In this document: positions 34,673 to 45,629 of the stretch, one piece after another
Layout: the number at the start of each line of letters is the position of its first letter
Numbering within the stretch: position 1 is the stretch's first letter
Source of the DNA: Shewanella schlegeliana
Lineage (GTDB): Bacteria > Pseudomonadota > Gammaproteobacteria > Enterobacterales > Shewanellaceae
DNA: 64,000 nt
Assembly (NCBI RefSeq): GCF_016765635.1
Contig: NZ_JAESVD010000006.1
Span: forward strand, 1-64,000
Reading direction: 5' to 3'
Made by a program: the position numbers and the translations under genes
Notes under the pieces: generated by a model
What the model was told of the DNA's origin: nothing
The model's database searches: none
What the model saw: only the letters and a program-made list of their open reading frames with translations

Positions 34673-36712
34673 TTATTTTACTTTCATACCTGGTTGAGCA
34701 CCTTCGTGCGGCTCCATGATCCACAAGTCTTTTCCACCAGGGCCTGCGGCAAGAACCATACCTTCAGATACGCCAAAGCGCATCTGACGCGGTGCAAGGT
34801 TTGCTACCATTACCGTTAGCTTACCTTCTAGGTCTTCAGGTGCATATGCAGACTTAATACCTGCAAACACTTGCTTAGTTTCGCCGCCTAAATCTAGCTC
34901 AAGACGCAAAAGCTTATTCGCCTCTTTTACGTGCTCAGCTTTAGCGATACGAGCAATTCGAAGATCGATCTTGGCGAAATCATCGAAGCTGATCTCATCG
35001 CTAATTGGATCTTGCTCAAGTGGTGATTTAACTTCTTTTTTCACTTCAGGCTCTGCTGCAACTTGAAGGTTTTCTTTAGAAGCTTCGATAATCGCTTCGA
35101 TACTCTTCATCTCAACACGTTGCATTAACGCCTTAAACTTAGCGATTTCATGACCTGCAAGATCAATGTCTAGGTTATCCCACTTAAGTTCCATCTGTAG
35201 GAAGGCTTCAACATCTTGCGCAAGCTTTGGTAGTACAGGCTTAAGATAAGTCACCAGAATACGGAACAGGTTTAGTGCATTACTGCATACCTGATGTGCT
35301 TCTTCTTGCTTAGCGTCATCTTTAATTAACTGCCATGGAGCAGAATCTGCTACATAGGCGTTAGCAATGTCTGCCAAGGTCATCACTTCACGCATTGCTT
35401 TACCGAATTCACGGGTCTCGTAGAAGTTAGCGATGGTTTCTTGTTTAGCTAAGAAGCTCTCTGTTAGGCTGTTATCGGCTATTTTAGCCAACTTGCCATC
35501 GAAACGCTTACTGATAAAACCTGCAGTACGAGAAGCGAGATTAACCAGTTTACCAACTAAGTCAGAGTTTACGCGCTGGGCGAAATCTTCAAGATTCAAG
35601 TCCAGATCGTCAATTCTGCTGCTCAGCTTGGCGGCGTAGTAGTAACGTAAGTACTCAGGGTCTAGGTTATCTAGGTAAGTACGCGCCTTGATAAAGGTGC
35701 CTTTAGACTTTGACATCTTAGCGCCGTTAACAGTGACATAGCCGTGAGCATAAACACTTGTTGGTTTACGCAGACCTGCACCGTCAAGCATTGCTGGCCA
35801 GAATAGACTGTGGAAGTAAACGATATCTTTACCGATGAAGTGGTAAACCTCAGCTGTCGAATCCTTGTTCCAGAATTCATCAAAATTGAGATCGTCACGC
35901 TTGTCACATAGGTTCTTAAATGAGCCCATATAGCCGATTGGCGCATCTAGCCATACGTAGAAGAACTTACCTGGTGCATCTGGTATTTCAAAGCCGAAGT
36001 AAGGCGAATCACGTGAGATGTCCCACTGCTGTAGGCCTTGCTCGAACCACTCACCTAACTTGTTAGCCATCTCTTGTTGCAGAGAACCTGAGTTAATCCA
36101 CTCTTTTAACATGCCTTCAAATGCAGGCAGGTCAAAGAAGAAGTGCTCAGTATCTTTCATCACAGGTGTTGCGCCAGATACAGCTGATTTAGGATTGATT
36201 AAATCAGTCGTGCTATATGTTGCACCGCAGTTATCACAGTTATCGCCATATTGGTCTTCAGACTTACAGCGTGGGCAAGTACCTTTAACGAAACGGTCAG
36301 GTAGGAACATCGACTTTTCAGGGTCAAATAGCTGAGAAATTGTTTTAGTCTTGATGTAGCCGGCGTCGCGTAACTTAATATAAATCTGGCTAGCAAGCTC
36401 ACGGTTTTCATCACTGTGAGTGCTATGGAAGTTATCGAACTGAATATTGAAGTCGGCAAAATCCTTCTCATGTTCTTTTTGAACTTGAGCGATCATCTCT
36501 TCAGGAGTAATCCCCAACTGCTGTGCTTTAAGCATGATCGGCGTGCCATGAGCATCGTCAGCGCAGATGTAGTGACATTCGTGTCCACGTAGTTTTTGAA
36601 AACGTGACCAGATATCAGTTTGAATATACTCAAGCATATGACCCAAATGGATTGGACCATTAGCATACGGAAGTGCACTTGTGACTAGGATTTTACGTTG
36701 TGAATTTGCCAT
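34673..36712 (-). CDS. metG: Methionyl-tRNA synthetase
   Basis: 679 residues. Charges tRNA-Met with methionine. The class I signatures are HLGH in [11 protein letters not shown] (near residue 20) and KMSKS in [11 protein letters not shown] (about 335). A zinc knuckle [18 protein letters not shown] (about 145) shows the zinc-type enzyme. An anticodon-binding domain (about 400-540) is followed by a C-terminal tRNA-binding OB-fold (about 580-679: [20 protein letters not shown]), as in E. coli MetG (677). Divergent from mrp; a gap of 160 bases holds both promoters. Confidence 0.97.
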   Translation of the reverse strand: MANSQRKILVTSALPYANGPIHLGHMLEYIQTDIWSRFQKLRGHECHYICADDAHGTPIMLKAQQLGITPEEMIAQVQKEHEKDFADFNIQFDNFHSTHSDENRELASQIYIKLRDAGYIKTKTISQLFDPEKSMFLPDRFVKGTCPRCKSEDQYGDNCDNCGATYSTTDLINPKSAVSGATPVMKDTEHFFFDLPAFEGMLKEWINSGSLQQEMANKLGEWFEQGLQQWDISRDSPYFGFEIPDAPGKFFYVWLDAPIGYMGSFKNLCDKRDDLNFDEFWNKDSTAEVYHFIGKDIVYFHSLFWPAMLDGAGLRKPTSVYAHGYVTVNGAKMSKSKGTFIKARTYLDNLDPEYLRYYYAAKLSSRIDDLDLNLEDFAQRVNSDLVGKLVNLASRTAGFISKRFDGKLAKIADNSLTESFLAKQETIANFYETREFGKAMREVMTLADIANAYVADSAPWQLIKDDAKQEEAHQVCSNALNLFRILVTYLKPVLPKLAQDVEAFLQMELKWDNLDIDLAGHEIAKFKALMQRVEMKSIEAIIEASKENLQVAAEPEVKKEVKSPLEQDPISDEISFDDFAKIDLRIARIAKAEHVKEANKLLRLELDLGGETKQVFAGIKSAYAPEDLEGKLTVMVANLAPRQMRFGVSEGMVLAAGPGGKDLWIMEPHEGAQPGMKVK

Positions 36713-36872
36713 CTTTTCTCAAAATCGCTGGGAACCTAATTGGAATGGCATAGATACTAACCGATCCAATGCATAGTTTCATCAAAAGCTCGCACAAGTG
36801 GATTAAATCTAGACTAATGTTTGCCAGAATATCTGGTACAATTGCGCAAATTATATTTAGGGGGTCCGTATT

Positions 36873-37988
36873 TTGTCTTCAACACATCCAAATTATCATC
36901 TCGATGATGATCTTCTCAGCTCTGTATTAGCGATTCTCGATACTTTTCAAGACACGTATCTGAATAAAAGCCTGTTAAGCGCAGGAATGGTCACTAAACT
37001 GGCAATTGAAGGTAAGCGACTACAGCTGGGGTTATGCTACTCATACCCTTGCCAAACTCAATATCGCGACATCGTAATGGCCGTGACAAAAGAGTTAGCG
37101 GTATTGGATGCCATTGATGAAGTTGAATGCGAAATTGACTTCCAACCAGACACGGTCTCAGCAATTAGTGCAGTAGAGCCGCTACCTAACATTAAGCAAG
37201 TGATTGCTGTTGCCTCAGGTAAAGGCGGTGTAGGTAAGTCGACCACTGCGGTTAACCTAGCCTTAGCTTTGGCGGCAGAGGGAGCCAGTGTTGGTATTTT
37301 GGATGCAGATATCTACGGCCCATCGATTCCGATGATGTTGGGTGTGGAAGATTTCAAGCCTGTCTCTCCAGATGGCAAGATCATGACCTTTGCTCCGGCT
37401 CACGGTATCGCGGCGCAGTCTATTGGCTTTATGTTGGATGGCGACCAAGCCGCAGTCTGGCGTGGCCCGATGGCCGCAGGCGCTTTAGTACAGTTACTCA
37501 CTGAAACTGAGTGGCCAGAGCTTGATTACCTCGTTATCGATATGCCACCTGGAACTGGTGATATCCAATTGACGCTTTCGCAAAAAGTACCTGTTAGCGG
37601 CGCGGTGATTGTCACCACCCCACAAGATATCGCGCTAGCCGATGCAAAGAAAGGCGTAAGCATGTTCCAAAAAGTGAACATCCCAGTTTTAGGCATCGTG
37701 GAGAACATGAGTTTCCACCTATGCCCAGAGTGTGGCCATAAAGATCACCCATTCGGTGCAGAGGGGGGGCAGAAAATGGCAACTCGCTACAATGTACCAC
37801 TCTTAGGCCAATTGCCTCTGCAGTTAAACATTCGCGAAGATGTGGATAAAGGCACACCTACAGTTGTAGCCGATGAGTCTAGCCAAGTTGCTGGGATTTA
37901 TCGTGAAATCGCTAGAAAAGTTGGGGCTCAGCTTGCACTATGTCAAGCGCAGCCAAAAGTATCAATCAGCATGTCTGATGACGAATAA
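36873..37988 (+). CDS. mrp: Mrp/ApbC iron-sulfur cluster carrier ATPase
   Basis: 371 residues. Scaffolds and transfers 4Fe-4S clusters using ATP hydrolysis. An N-terminal MIP18-like domain (about 10-90) is followed by the P-loop GKGGVGKST (about 120) and the cluster-binding CPEC motif ([14 protein letters not shown], about 290). The start is TTG at 36873, preceded by GGGGGT about 9 bases upstream. First gene of a run with udk, dcd, pabC, mltG, tmk, holB, pilZ and tatD, all on the plus strand. Divergent from metG, a pairing seen in many gammaproteobacteria. Confidence 0.95.
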   Translation: MSSTHPNYHLDDDLLSSVLAILDTFQDTYLNKSLLSAGMVTKLAIEGKRLQLGLCYSYPCQTQYRDIVMAVTKELAVLDAIDEVECEIDFQPDTVSAISAVEPLPNIKQVIAVASGKGGVGKSTTAVNLALALAAEGASVGILDADIYGPSIPMMLGVEDFKPVSPDGKIMTFAPAHGIAAQSIGFMLDGDQAAVWRGPMAAGALVQLLTETEWPELDYLVIDMPPGTGDIQLTLSQKVPVSGAVIVTTPQDIALADAKKGVSMFQKVNIPVLGIVENMSFHLCPECGHKDHPFGAEGGQKMATRYNVPLLGQLPLQLNIREDVDKGTPTVVADESSQVAGIYREIARKVGAQLALCQAQPKVSISMSDDE

Positions 37989-37999
37989 AGGTTAGTTTA

Positions 38000-38638
38000 A
38001 TGAACTCTAAAGATTGTGTTGTTATTGGTATTGCGGGTGCATCGGCATCGGGTAAGAGTCTTATCGCTAAGACGATTTATGAAGAACTTTGCCGTGACCT
38101 AGGTACAGATCAAATTGGCGTGATTGCAGAAGATGCGTATTATCGCGATCAAGGTCATCTGTCGATGGATCAGCGTATATTGACAAACTACGACCATCCA
38201 AAAGCCTTGGATCATGAGTTGTTATGCAGTCATTTGCGTGAGCTTAAAGCGGGTAACGCAGTTGATATTCCTGTTTACAGCTATAACGAACACACTCGTA
38301 CCGATGAGAAAGTGACTCTAACACCAAAGAAAGTCATTATTCTAGAAGGTATTTTGTTACTAACCGATCCGGCTCTGCGTAAAGAGATGGACGCGTCTGT
38401 ATTTATGGATACACCTCTGGATATCTGCTTTATGCGTCGACTTTCTCGTGACGTTGCTGAACGTGGTAGAACAATGGAGTCGGTCATGTCACAGTACACT
38501 GAGACGGTACGTCCGATGTTTTTACAGTTCATCGAGCCATCGAAGCAGTATGCCGATATCATCGTGCCGCGTGGTGGTAAGAACCGTATCGCTACCGATA
38601 TCCTAAAGGCGCGTATACAGCACTTATTGGCAAAATAA
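38000..38638 (+). CDS. udk: Uridine kinase
   Basis: 212 residues, equal to E. coli Udk (213). Phosphorylates uridine and cytidine in pyrimidine salvage. P-loop GASASGKS (about 13-20); EDAYYRDQ and NYDHPKAL bind the nucleoside; EGILLLTD is the Walker B-like strand. Starts 12 bases after mrp stops, so it is co-transcribed. Confidence 0.96.
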   Translation: MNSKDCVVIGIAGASASGKSLIAKTIYEELCRDLGTDQIGVIAEDAYYRDQGHLSMDQRILTNYDHPKALDHELLCSHLRELKAGNAVDIPVYSYNEHTRTDEKVTLTPKKVIILEGILLLTDPALRKEMDASVFMDTPLDICFMRRLSRDVAERGRTMESVMSQYTETVRPMFLQFIEPSKQYADIIVPRGGKNRIATDILKARIQHLLAK

Positions 38639-38671
38639 GATCACTTATCAATATAAGGGACTCTAGCGATC

Positions 38672-39256
38672 ATGCGTTTAACTGATATCGAAATTGAAGC
38701 GTGTTTAGACAACGGTACAATCATTATGGAGCCTCGCCCTGCGGCAGAGGCGATCAGTGGTGTGAGTGTCGATGTTAAGTTAGGCAATCAATTTAGAGTC
38801 TTTAAAGATCACACCGCCCCTTATATCGATTTGAGTGGCCCGAGCACCGAAGTGCAAGAGGCATTAGATCGCGTGATGAGTGAAACCATCGTTATCGAAG
38901 AGGGTGATTCTTTTTTCCTGCATCCAGGAGAATTGGCGCTATCTATCACTCATGAAACCGTGACTCTACCTGCTGATATCGTCGGATGGCTCGACGGCCG
39001 CTCATCACTGGCCCGTTTGGGCTTGATGGTACACGTTACGGCTCACCGTATCGACCCCGGTTGGCAAGGTAAGATCGTGTTAGAGTTTTATAACAATGGT
39101 AAATTACCCTTGGCACTAAAACCTAATATGACCATTGGCGCACTTAACTTTGAGCGTTTAGCACATGCTGTTGCGAGACCTTATAACAAGCGTGAAAGCG
39201 CTAAATATAAGGATCAACAAGAAGCGGTTGCTAGCCGGATTAGCCAGGATAGCTAA
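38672..39256 (+). CDS. dcd: dCTP deaminase
   Basis: 194 residues (E. coli 193). Deaminates dCTP to dUTP, the main source of dUMP for thymidylate. [16 protein letters not shown] (about 111-126) carries the substrate loop, with catalytic Glu in [10 protein letters not shown], and [10 protein letters not shown] follows. The stop codon overlaps the pabC start by one base (TAATG). Downstream genes include tmk, so two thymidine-nucleotide steps share the operon. Confidence 0.97.
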   Translation: MRLTDIEIEACLDNGTIIMEPRPAAEAISGVSVDVKLGNQFRVFKDHTAPYIDLSGPSTEVQEALDRVMSETIVIEEGDSFFLHPGELALSITHETVTLPADIVGWLDGRSSLARLGLMVHVTAHRIDPGWQGKIVLEFYNNGKLPLALKPNMTIGALNFERLAHAVARPYNKRESAKYKDQQEAVASRISQDS

Positions 39257-40158
39257 TGACACAAGTTTGGGTCGATGGACAGCCCGATAATAGTGTTAAT
39301 CCTCTCGATAGGGGATTGGCTTATGGTGATGGTTTATTCGCGACGATGCGAGTACATCAAGGCGAGATCCAATTCTTAAACACCCATTTTGAGCGTCTTA
39401 CTCAAGGCGCTTATCGTCTTGGTTTCCAGTGGCAACCATCGAGCGATTTGAAACAGCAACTTAGCGCTTTAGCCAAGACTAACCCCAATGCTTGTATCAA
39501 AATAGTGCTGACGCGCGGAGTAGGCGGTCGAGGCTATGGTGCTGCCGTTGTTAGGCACAATCCAGCAATAATTCTCGATAACGAAAGCATCCAGCAAATC
39601 AATGATAAGCCGGTATCGAGTTCTCAAGTTTCAACGCCACTCAATACTACAGAGATTGTCTCTGTACATCCATTACCGACTTACTACAAACAGTGGCAGC
39701 AACAGGGGGTTAGTCTCGCTCTTGCTGATATTCGGTTAGGTCGACAGCCTAAGCTTGCAGGAATTAAGCACTGTAATCGCTTAGAGCAGGTACTGATCAA
39801 GTCTGTGGAGTTAGCTGAGGGAAACCAAGATTGGCTCGTGCTGGACTCTGATAACAATGTCATCGAGTCATCGATGGCAAATATATTTTTTGTGGTGGAC
39901 AAGATAATTATAACGCCGCGAATCAGCTTTGCCGGAGTGGCTGGCATGATGCGCGAACAAGTTATCCATCAACTACTACAGATGGGATATAGCGTCCAGA
40001 TCACCGACTTTCATCACAGCATGCTAGCAGATGCTAAGCATGTATTTATAACCAATAGCCTATTTGGGCTCGTTGATGTTGTGGCTATCGCTGATAGGCG
40101 TTTTAGCCGTGCATCTTGGACTTCTAGAATAAGAGAACATCTCTGTCTGACATTATGA
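39256..40158 (+). CDS. pabC: Aminodeoxychorismate lyase
   Basis: 300 residues. PLP enzyme that converts aminodeoxychorismate to p-aminobenzoate for folate synthesis. Fold type IV: DRGLAYGDGLFATMR (about 18-32) and the PLP lysine in GIKHCNRLEQVL (about 172). Length is about 30 longer than E. coli PabC (269). The C-terminus overlaps the mltG start by 4 bases (ATGA). Typical linkage pabC-mltG-tmk-holB. Confidence 0.92.
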   Translation: MTQVWVDGQPDNSVNPLDRGLAYGDGLFATMRVHQGEIQFLNTHFERLTQGAYRLGFQWQPSSDLKQQLSALAKTNPNACIKIVLTRGVGGRGYGAAVVRHNPAIILDNESIQQINDKPVSSSQVSTPLNTTEIVSVHPLPTYYKQWQQQGVSLALADIRLGRQPKLAGIKHCNRLEQVLIKSVELAEGNQDWLVLDSDNNVIESSMANIFFVVDKIIITPRISFAGVAGMMREQVIHQLLQMGYSVQITDFHHSMLADAKHVFITNSLFGLVDVVAIADRRFSRASWTSRIREHLCLTL

Positions 40159-41162
40159 AAAAAGCAATAATAGGTCTTTTCGCAACGCTTTTTACGCTAT
40201 TAACTTTAGCTGCCGTTGGCGCATATTGGGGATATAACACGCTACAGGCATATGGCGAACAACCGATTAAGATAACGGCTTCTCAGGAGCTAGATATTAA
40301 ACGCGGCACCACCTTTAGCCAGTTTATTGCTGTTTTAGAATCAGAGAAGCTGATCGATGAGGGCTGGAAATTAAAATGGTTGGTTCGCTTAAAACCTGAG
40401 TTAGCCAATATCCGTTCAGGCCTTTACGATGTTACGCCAAAGGATACCGTTAACAGTTTGCTAGAAAAAATCATTAACGGAAGAGAGAAATCTTTCGGCG
40501 TGACCTTGTTAGAGGGGCAAACGGTGAAAGAGTGGCGTCAGGTTCTGGATCTGCAGCCAAGACTGACTCAGCAAGAGGAGGTCTTTATTGAAGTATTACG
40601 TGCTAATGGTGATGAGTCGGGTCTTGCTGAAGGTAAGTTCTTTCCTGACACTTACCACTATCGTGCAGGCAGCAGTGAAAAAGCTTTACTCAATGAAAGC
40701 TATCTTAAGATGCAAGCTGAGCTCGATAAAGCCTGGCAGGGTCGCCAAAAAGATTTACCACTGAAGTCGGCCTATGAGCTGCTTATCTTAGCGTCTATTA
40801 TCGAAAAAGAGACGGGAAAAGCGAGCGAGCGCCCTTGGATTGCCGCGGTTTTTGTTAACCGTTTGCGTAAAGGGATGCGTCTGCAAACAGACCCCACTGT
40901 GATCTATGGCATGGGGGATAGATATAAAGGCAATATTACCCGCAAAGACCTACGTGAAACCACGGCCTTTAATACATACAGAATTAATGGATTGCCACCA
41001 ACGCCGATTGCCGCACCGAGTTTAGCGGCGATTCAGGCCGCTGCGCATCCTGCGGATGTCGATTATATTTATTTCGTTTCACGAAATGATGGCAGCCATG
41101 TTTTTTCAAGAACACTGAACGAGCATAATCGCGCAGTGAACAAATACCAGAGAAATCGATGA
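40155..41162 (+). CDS. mltG: Endolytic murein transglycosylase MltG
   Basis: 335 residues. Inner-membrane enzyme that cuts nascent glycan strands and sets their length. One N-terminal membrane helix (about 3-25), then a LysM-like domain and the catalytic region with Glu in [15 protein letters not shown] (about 217). [10 protein letters not shown] and [13 protein letters not shown] are family motifs. It overlaps pabC and tmk by 4 bases on each side. Confidence 0.96.
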   Translation: MKKAIIGLFATLFTLLTLAAVGAYWGYNTLQAYGEQPIKITASQELDIKRGTTFSQFIAVLESEKLIDEGWKLKWLVRLKPELANIRSGLYDVTPKDTVNSLLEKIINGREKSFGVTLLEGQTVKEWRQVLDLQPRLTQQEEVFIEVLRANGDESGLAEGKFFPDTYHYRAGSSEKALLNESYLKMQAELDKAWQGRQKDLPLKSAYELLILASIIEKETGKASERPWIAAVFVNRLRKGMRLQTDPTVIYGMGDRYKGNITRKDLRETTAFNTYRINGLPPTPIAAPSLAAIQAAAHPADVDYIYFVSRNDGSHVFSRTLNEHNRAVNKYQRNR

Positions 41163-41803
41163 ATACACAATCACAAGCAGTTCAGTCAGCCAAGTTTATC
41201 GTTATCGAAGGGCTAGAGGGAGCTGGGAAATCTAGCGCCATCGCGCTTGTTAGAGACTTTATCGAGAAGCATACAGGCAAAGCCCCTATCTGCACCCGGG
41301 AGCCTGGTGGCACGCCGCTTGCGGAGCAGATGCGTGATCTGGTTAAGATTGCCAATGAAACTGACCCATTGTGCGATGAAGCTGAATGTCTGTTATTTTA
41401 TGCCGCTAGAGCGCAGCTTGTGGCAAATGTGATCAAACCTGCCTTAGCCAACGGCGAGTGGGTACTCGGCGATAGACATAACTTGTCTTCGCTTGCTTAT
41501 CAAGGCGGTGGGCGAAACTTGATGCCGCTAGTTTCTGCTATCAGTGATGCAACCTTAAAAGGTTTTAAACCAGACTTAACCCTGTACTTAGATATCGACC
41601 CTAAACTTGGTCTCGAGCGCGCCGCCCGTCGTGGTGAGTTGGATCGTATTGAGCAGCAGGAGATCGATTTCTTTAATCGTGCACGGGCAACTTTCTTGTC
41701 ATTTGCCGATGCCGATGACTCTATTAAGATTGTCGATGCAAGCCAAACGATGGCGCAGGTACATAAAGATATTATCGCAATCCTTCAAGAGCAGAGTTGG
41801 TAA
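41159..41803 (+). CDS. tmk: Thymidylate kinase
   Basis: 214 residues. Converts dTMP to dTDP. P-loop [10 protein letters not shown] (about 17-26), the DRH motif in [16 protein letters not shown] (about 104-119) and the LID region rich in Arg near [13 protein letters not shown] (about 155). Overlaps mltG by 4 bases and is followed by holB one base after its stop. Confidence 0.97.
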   Translation: MNTQSQAVQSAKFIVIEGLEGAGKSSAIALVRDFIEKHTGKAPICTREPGGTPLAEQMRDLVKIANETDPLCDEAECLLFYAARAQLVANVIKPALANGEWVLGDRHNLSSLAYQGGGRNLMPLVSAISDATLKGFKPDLTLYLDIDPKLGLERAARRGELDRIEQQEIDFFNRARATFLSFADADDSIKIVDASQTMAQVHKDIIAILQEQSW

Positions 41804-41804
41804 T

Positions 41805-42722
41805 ATGGCTGCGCTTCCTTGGCTGCAAACCACTTTCGATAATTTCTCTGAGCAGATCAAGACTGCTAGAGTCGGCCATGCCTATCTTATCGGCATGGAT
41901 ACGGGCTATGGTGGCGAGTTATTAGCACTCGAATTAGCCAAAATGTCACTCTGTAATCAGCTTGGTCATGGCGGTGCGTGTGGGTTTTGTAAATCTTGCC
42001 AACTGATTGAAGCTAATAATCATCCCGATCTATACCGAGTCGAAGCCGATGGGGCGCAGATTAAAGTTGATCAGGTTCGAGAGCTTTGTCAAAAATTGAC
42101 GACAACCGCCCAGCAGGGCGGCAGGCGAGTCGCGGTTGTTTTGAATAGTGAGCGCTTAAATCAGGCGTCGGCCAATGCCTTGCTTAAAACACTTGAGGAG
42201 CCAGGTAAGGATACGATATTACTATTACAAGCCAATGCGCCGAGTCGATTGATAGCGACTATTAGTAGCCGGTGTCAGAGATTGCGTGTTGAACTTCCAA
42301 GTAAGCAGCAAGTGAAGCAGTGGTTAAAAGAGCAATATAACTTTGCTGATGATCCGTCTTGGTGTTTGCCTGTTGTAGGTGGCCCTATGGCTGTGTTATC
42401 AGCTGTTGAAAATGACCGATATCAAACCTTGCTTAGCTATCGAAAGGGCTGGACACAAAGTTTGTCGTCAGGACAACTGTGTGCTAGTTTAATAAATGTT
42501 AATGAAAAGCAAGTTTCTGATGCTCTTAAAGTTTTGTATCTAGTGATACATAGGACTTTGATTAAGAAGCAAGACTGTGATCCACTAATTAGAACTCATC
42601 TCGCAAATTTTGCGGCGAAAGTGATGCAACTAGAAACTCGTTTATCGGTGATGCCAAACGTGAACACGTTAGCGTTATTTGAGGGGTTAACTATTGAGTA
42701 TAATCAGCTAATGAGCCAATAA
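41805..42722 (+). CDS. holB: DNA polymerase III delta-prime subunit
   Basis: 305 residues. Clamp-loader subunit that assists loading of the beta clamp. The P-loop position reads IGMDTGYGGELL, lacking the Lys-Ser/Thr of a Walker A, as in E. coli HolB, which does not hydrolyse ATP. Four cysteines for zinc are in LCNQLGHGGACGFCKSC (about 50-66). SRC motif: TISSRCQRL. The start is ATG 41805, immediately after tmk; an apparent upstream extension to 41607 lies inside tmk and is rejected. Confidence 0.93.
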   Translation: MAALPWLQTTFDNFSEQIKTARVGHAYLIGMDTGYGGELLALELAKMSLCNQLGHGGACGFCKSCQLIEANNHPDLYRVEADGAQIKVDQVRELCQKLTTTAQQGGRRVAVVLNSERLNQASANALLKTLEEPGKDTILLLQANAPSRLIATISSRCQRLRVELPSKQQVKQWLKEQYNFADDPSWCLPVVGGPMAVLSAVENDRYQTLLSYRKGWTQSLSSGQLCASLINVNEKQVSDALKVLYLVIHRTLIKKQDCDPLIRTHLANFAAKVMQLETRLSVMPNVNTLALFEGLTIEYNQLMSQ

Positions 42723-42728
42723 AAACCT

Positions 42729-43055
42729 ATGACTAATCTTGTTGTCAAATTTGATTCTTTACAGCAACTCTACCGCGCTTATATGCCATTTATTAAGCCT
42801 GTAGGCATATTTGTGAGTTGCAGTGAAAGTTTTACGCTTGGCCAAGAGATACAGGTTTCCTATCAGCTACCAGGAGGTAGTGTGGCTCACAATTTTACTG
42901 GCTCGGTGATCTGGATTAATCCCCTAGGCGCCTCTGGCGGTCGACCCGCTGGCATAGGGGTCAAAATTTTATCTGACTCCGGTTTTCATAAGCATCAAAT
43001 TGAGCAACTACTTTCACAGCAACTTGCCTCGGGTGATTTGACCTGCACAATGTAG
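42729..43055 (+). CDS. PilZ-domain protein
   Basis: 108 residues, one PilZ domain (about 4-105: GIFVSCSESFTLGQEIQVSYQLPGG...VIWINP). Members at this position, between holB and tatD, are of the type needed for type IV pili (PilZ of Pseudomonas), and often lack the RxxxR c-di-GMP motif. That motif is not visible here either, so c-di-GMP binding is doubtful. Six bases separate it from holB. Confidence 0.85.
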   Translation: MTNLVVKFDSLQQLYRAYMPFIKPVGIFVSCSESFTLGQEIQVSYQLPGGSVAHNFTGSVIWINPLGASGGRPAGIGVKILSDSGFHKHQIEQLLSQQLASGDLTCTM

Positions 43056-43100
43056 CTGGGTAGACTTGCGGTCCTTTTTGTTGTTTGTTGGATTTTGACC

Positions 43101-43889
43101 GTGCTTATCGATTCACATTGCCACTTAGATCGTTTAAAAATAGCCCCAGATCAGGCTTCACTTCAAGATATTATTACTGCAGCTAAAGCTCGGGATATCG
43201 CCTACTTTCTTTGCGTCAACGTAAGACAGCAGGGTTTTGTCGAGATGAAGCAGAAAATGGCCGCATTCGACGAAGTGTTTCTTTCTGCCGGCGTACATCC
43301 TTTAGATGTACAAGATGGCTTGAATATTCAAGAAGTTGAGCAGTTTGCACGTGATGAAAAAGTCGTCGCCATCGGTGAAACAGGCTTAGATTATTTCTAT
43401 GCCAATGAAACTAAAGCTCTACAGCAGACCTGCTTTGAGCAACAAATAGACCTCGCTGTCAAAGTCAATAAACCACTCATTATTCATACTCGTGATGCTC
43501 GAGAAGATACCATTAATTTTTTAAAGCGTGGTAAGGCTGACACTGTCGGTGGTGTATTGCATTGCTTTACCGAAGATTGGGAGATGGCAAAGGCGGCAAT
43601 CGATTTAGGTTTCTATATCTCAGTTTCAGGAATCGTGACCTTTAAGAATGCAGGAGAGCTTCGAAACGTCATCAGAAAGGTGCCAAAAGACAGATTGTTG
43701 GTGGAAACGGATTCTCCCTATTTAGCGCCAGTTCCTCATCGTGGTAAAGAAAATCAACCCGCATTTGTACGCGATGTTGCCGAGTTTGTAGCTGAGCTCA
43801 GAGGGGAAAAATATCCAGAACTTGCCCAGTACACCACAGATAACTTCTTTAAACTATTTAAAGATGCAGCAAGGCTAGCAGGACGTTAA
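43101..43889 (+). CDS. TatD-family metal-dependent hydrolase (YcfH type)
   Basis: 262 residues. Metal-dependent DNase/D-aminoacyl-tRNA hydrolase family, with ligands in DSHCHLD (about 4), GETGLDYF (Glu about 91), IIHTRDA (about 127), VLHCFTEDW (about 152) and VETDSPYLAP (about 203). The start is GTG 43101, because GGA lies 8 bases upstream and it lines up with MFLVDSHCHLD of E. coli YcfH; TTG 43095 is two residues longer. Closes the housekeeping run begun by mrp. Confidence 0.9.
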   Translation: MLIDSHCHLDRLKIAPDQASLQDIITAAKARDIAYFLCVNVRQQGFVEMKQKMAAFDEVFLSAGVHPLDVQDGLNIQEVEQFARDEKVVAIGETGLDYFYANETKALQQTCFEQQIDLAVKVNKPLIIHTRDAREDTINFLKRGKADTVGGVLHCFTEDWEMAKAAIDLGFYISVSGIVTFKNAGELRNVIRKVPKDRLLVETDSPYLAPVPHRGKENQPAFVRDVAEFVAELRGEKYPELAQYTTDNFFKLFKDAARLAGR

Positions 43890-44124
43890 TTCACCGTTTT
43901 GTTGGTAAATTCTAGACAAAAAAAGACCCAAAACTATTCCGATTGTTCTGGGTCTAGGGGAATGGCTCACAAGGAGCCGTGCGCTACTGTTGTTTACCAT
44001 TACTGGTAAGAAAAGGTTAAATCACATCTTCGTTAAAGACTAATGATATAGAGTGTAGACCAGCTTTTAGTATTGTGGGAGGTTATTTTTTGACAACCCC
44101 CACCCAAATGTAACTAATTGTGTA
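43890..44124. other. Convergent intergenic region with weak hairpins
   Basis: Between tatD and rsmF. AGACCCA/TGGGTCT (about 43924-43956), GGCTCACAAGGAGCC and TTACCATTACTGGTAA form short inverted repeats; GTGGGAGGTT pairs with AACCCCCAC at about 44076-44104 on the rsmF side. None has a strong T-run, but termination of both genes must occur here. Confidence 0.35.
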
Positions 44125-45561
44125 TTACTGATACAGTGCAATCTTGTCTTTGACTAAATCTCTAGGGAGGTTGTTCTTTAATTTATTTCCCAAGTGCTTG
44201 GCGACGCCGAGTGGATTATTCGCATAACTGACGATCACTTCCCCTTGAGGTTTGACTCTTTCTTGTAAGCTTATATCACGACCCATCAAGAAATCCTTAG
44301 CCTGCTCATCATTCAGCTCAAATCGTGTGGGAGATGATAGCGCCAATACCGCTTCATGGCGGACCTTGTAGCCTTTCTTTAGCGCATCGGCGAGCTTTAT
44401 TCCTATCCGCTGAAAACGCATCTTACCAATCAGCGGCATGACAGGAGTTGGGAATAGCCAGAACTCCAGATCTCGCACCATTACTTGAGCATCTTCGGGT
44501 AGGTTGATAGAGAAGCTCTCTTTAAAGTATTGTGCTAATTCTTCTACTTGTTTGGTCTTAGCAGGCGTAAACGGAAAGTTTTTCTGCTTTCTTGGCTCCG
44601 GAAGTTGGCGCTCTACGGATACATGTTTGCGAATTTTGGCCACAAAGAAACCTTCACTGTCATAGAGCTGTGGCCAGACATGTAAAAAGCCCTCTTCGGT
44701 GCAGGCTTTTTCCGCTTGTGGGAATAGCTCTGTTAATGAGACAAACTCAACGGCTTCCCCATACAAGGTTCTTAAGTGGTGACAGACATCTTGGTTTTCT
44801 TGGCGGCTTAGTGCGCAGGTGGAGTAAACTAAGCTTCCGCCAACCTTTAATGCAAGAAAGGCCGACTCGATCAGTGCTTTTTGGGTTTCCACGATACCTT
44901 TGGCATCGTTGTTATCCCAATTTTTGAGTGCATCAGGATCTTTGCGGATCGTGCCTTCGCCGCTACAGGGAGCATCGAGTAGAATCGAATCAAAGGTCTC
45001 AAACATATATTCGCCAAAAACACGCGCATCGAAATGGGTTAGGGCACAATTAGCCACGCCCATTCGAGCTACATTGGCATGCAATACCTTAACTCGACTT
45101 GCTGAATACTCGTTGGCGACCAACAGGCCTTGGTTGTGCATAAGAGCGGCTATCTGGGTGGTCTTAGAGCCTGGCGCAGATGCCATGTCGAGCACTATGT
45201 TATCGCAAGAGGCATTTTGCAGCCCTTCGTTAGTGATGACGTCAAACAGTGCCGTTGGCGGCAACATGGAACTGGCTTCTTGGATATAAAATAAGCCTTG
45301 AAGATGTTCAATGGTATTGCCTAACTGGATGTCTTGGTTCAAGGTCACCCAAAAGCCATCTTTACACCAAGGGATTGGGTCAAAGTGCCAGCCTTTTTGC
45401 GTCATCAAGTCGATAAAGTTGTCGCTACTGATTTTGAGCGTATTGACTCGGATAGAAAGTCGTAACGGCTTATTGCTATAGGCGATAAAGTCTTCCATTG
45501 ATAAGTGAGATGGAAGATCGCGTTCGATGCTATCGAGAAAATTCTGATTAAAATGAGCCAT
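44125..45561 (-). CDS. rsmF: 16S rRNA m5C1407 methyltransferase RsmF
   Basis: 478 residues (E. coli YebU 479). Methylates C1407 of 16S rRNA. The catalytic Cys pair is in DAPCSGEGTIRKD and STCALSRQENQDV (about 190 and 250), the latter being the nucleophile as in other RNA m5C enzymes. MASAPGSKTTQ binds S-adenosylmethionine. A C-terminal PUA-like domain (about 330-475) completes the chain. In E. coli it sits directly after letB; here a fused SpmAB gene intervenes on the opposite strand. Confidence 0.95.
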   Translation of the reverse strand: MAHFNQNFLDSIERDLPSHLSMEDFIAYSNKPLRLSIRVNTLKISSDNFIDLMTQKGWHFDPIPWCKDGFWVTLNQDIQLGNTIEHLQGLFYIQEASSMLPPTALFDVITNEGLQNASCDNIVLDMASAPGSKTTQIAALMHNQGLLVANEYSASRVKVLHANVARMGVANCALTHFDARVFGEYMFETFDSILLDAPCSGEGTIRKDPDALKNWDNNDAKGIVETQKALIESAFLALKVGGSLVYSTCALSRQENQDVCHHLRTLYGEAVEFVSLTELFPQAEKACTEEGFLHVWPQLYDSEGFFVAKIRKHVSVERQLPEPRKQKNFPFTPAKTKQVEELAQYFKESFSINLPEDAQVMVRDLEFWLFPTPVMPLIGKMRFQRIGIKLADALKKGYKVRHEAVLALSSPTRFELNDEQAKDFLMGRDISLQERVKPQGEVIVSYANNPLGVAKHLGNKLKNNLPRDLVKDKIALYQ

Positions 45562-45629
45562 ATGTCGAAGATAATGCGGTAAAGTAGCGGGATTATAACA
45601 GATTAACGAAATGATAAGAGGGAACTTGG

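Noticed and set aside
41607..41804. N-terminal extension of holB
   Set aside because: Lies entirely within tmk in another frame; the ATG at 41805 gives the normal delta-prime N-terminus.
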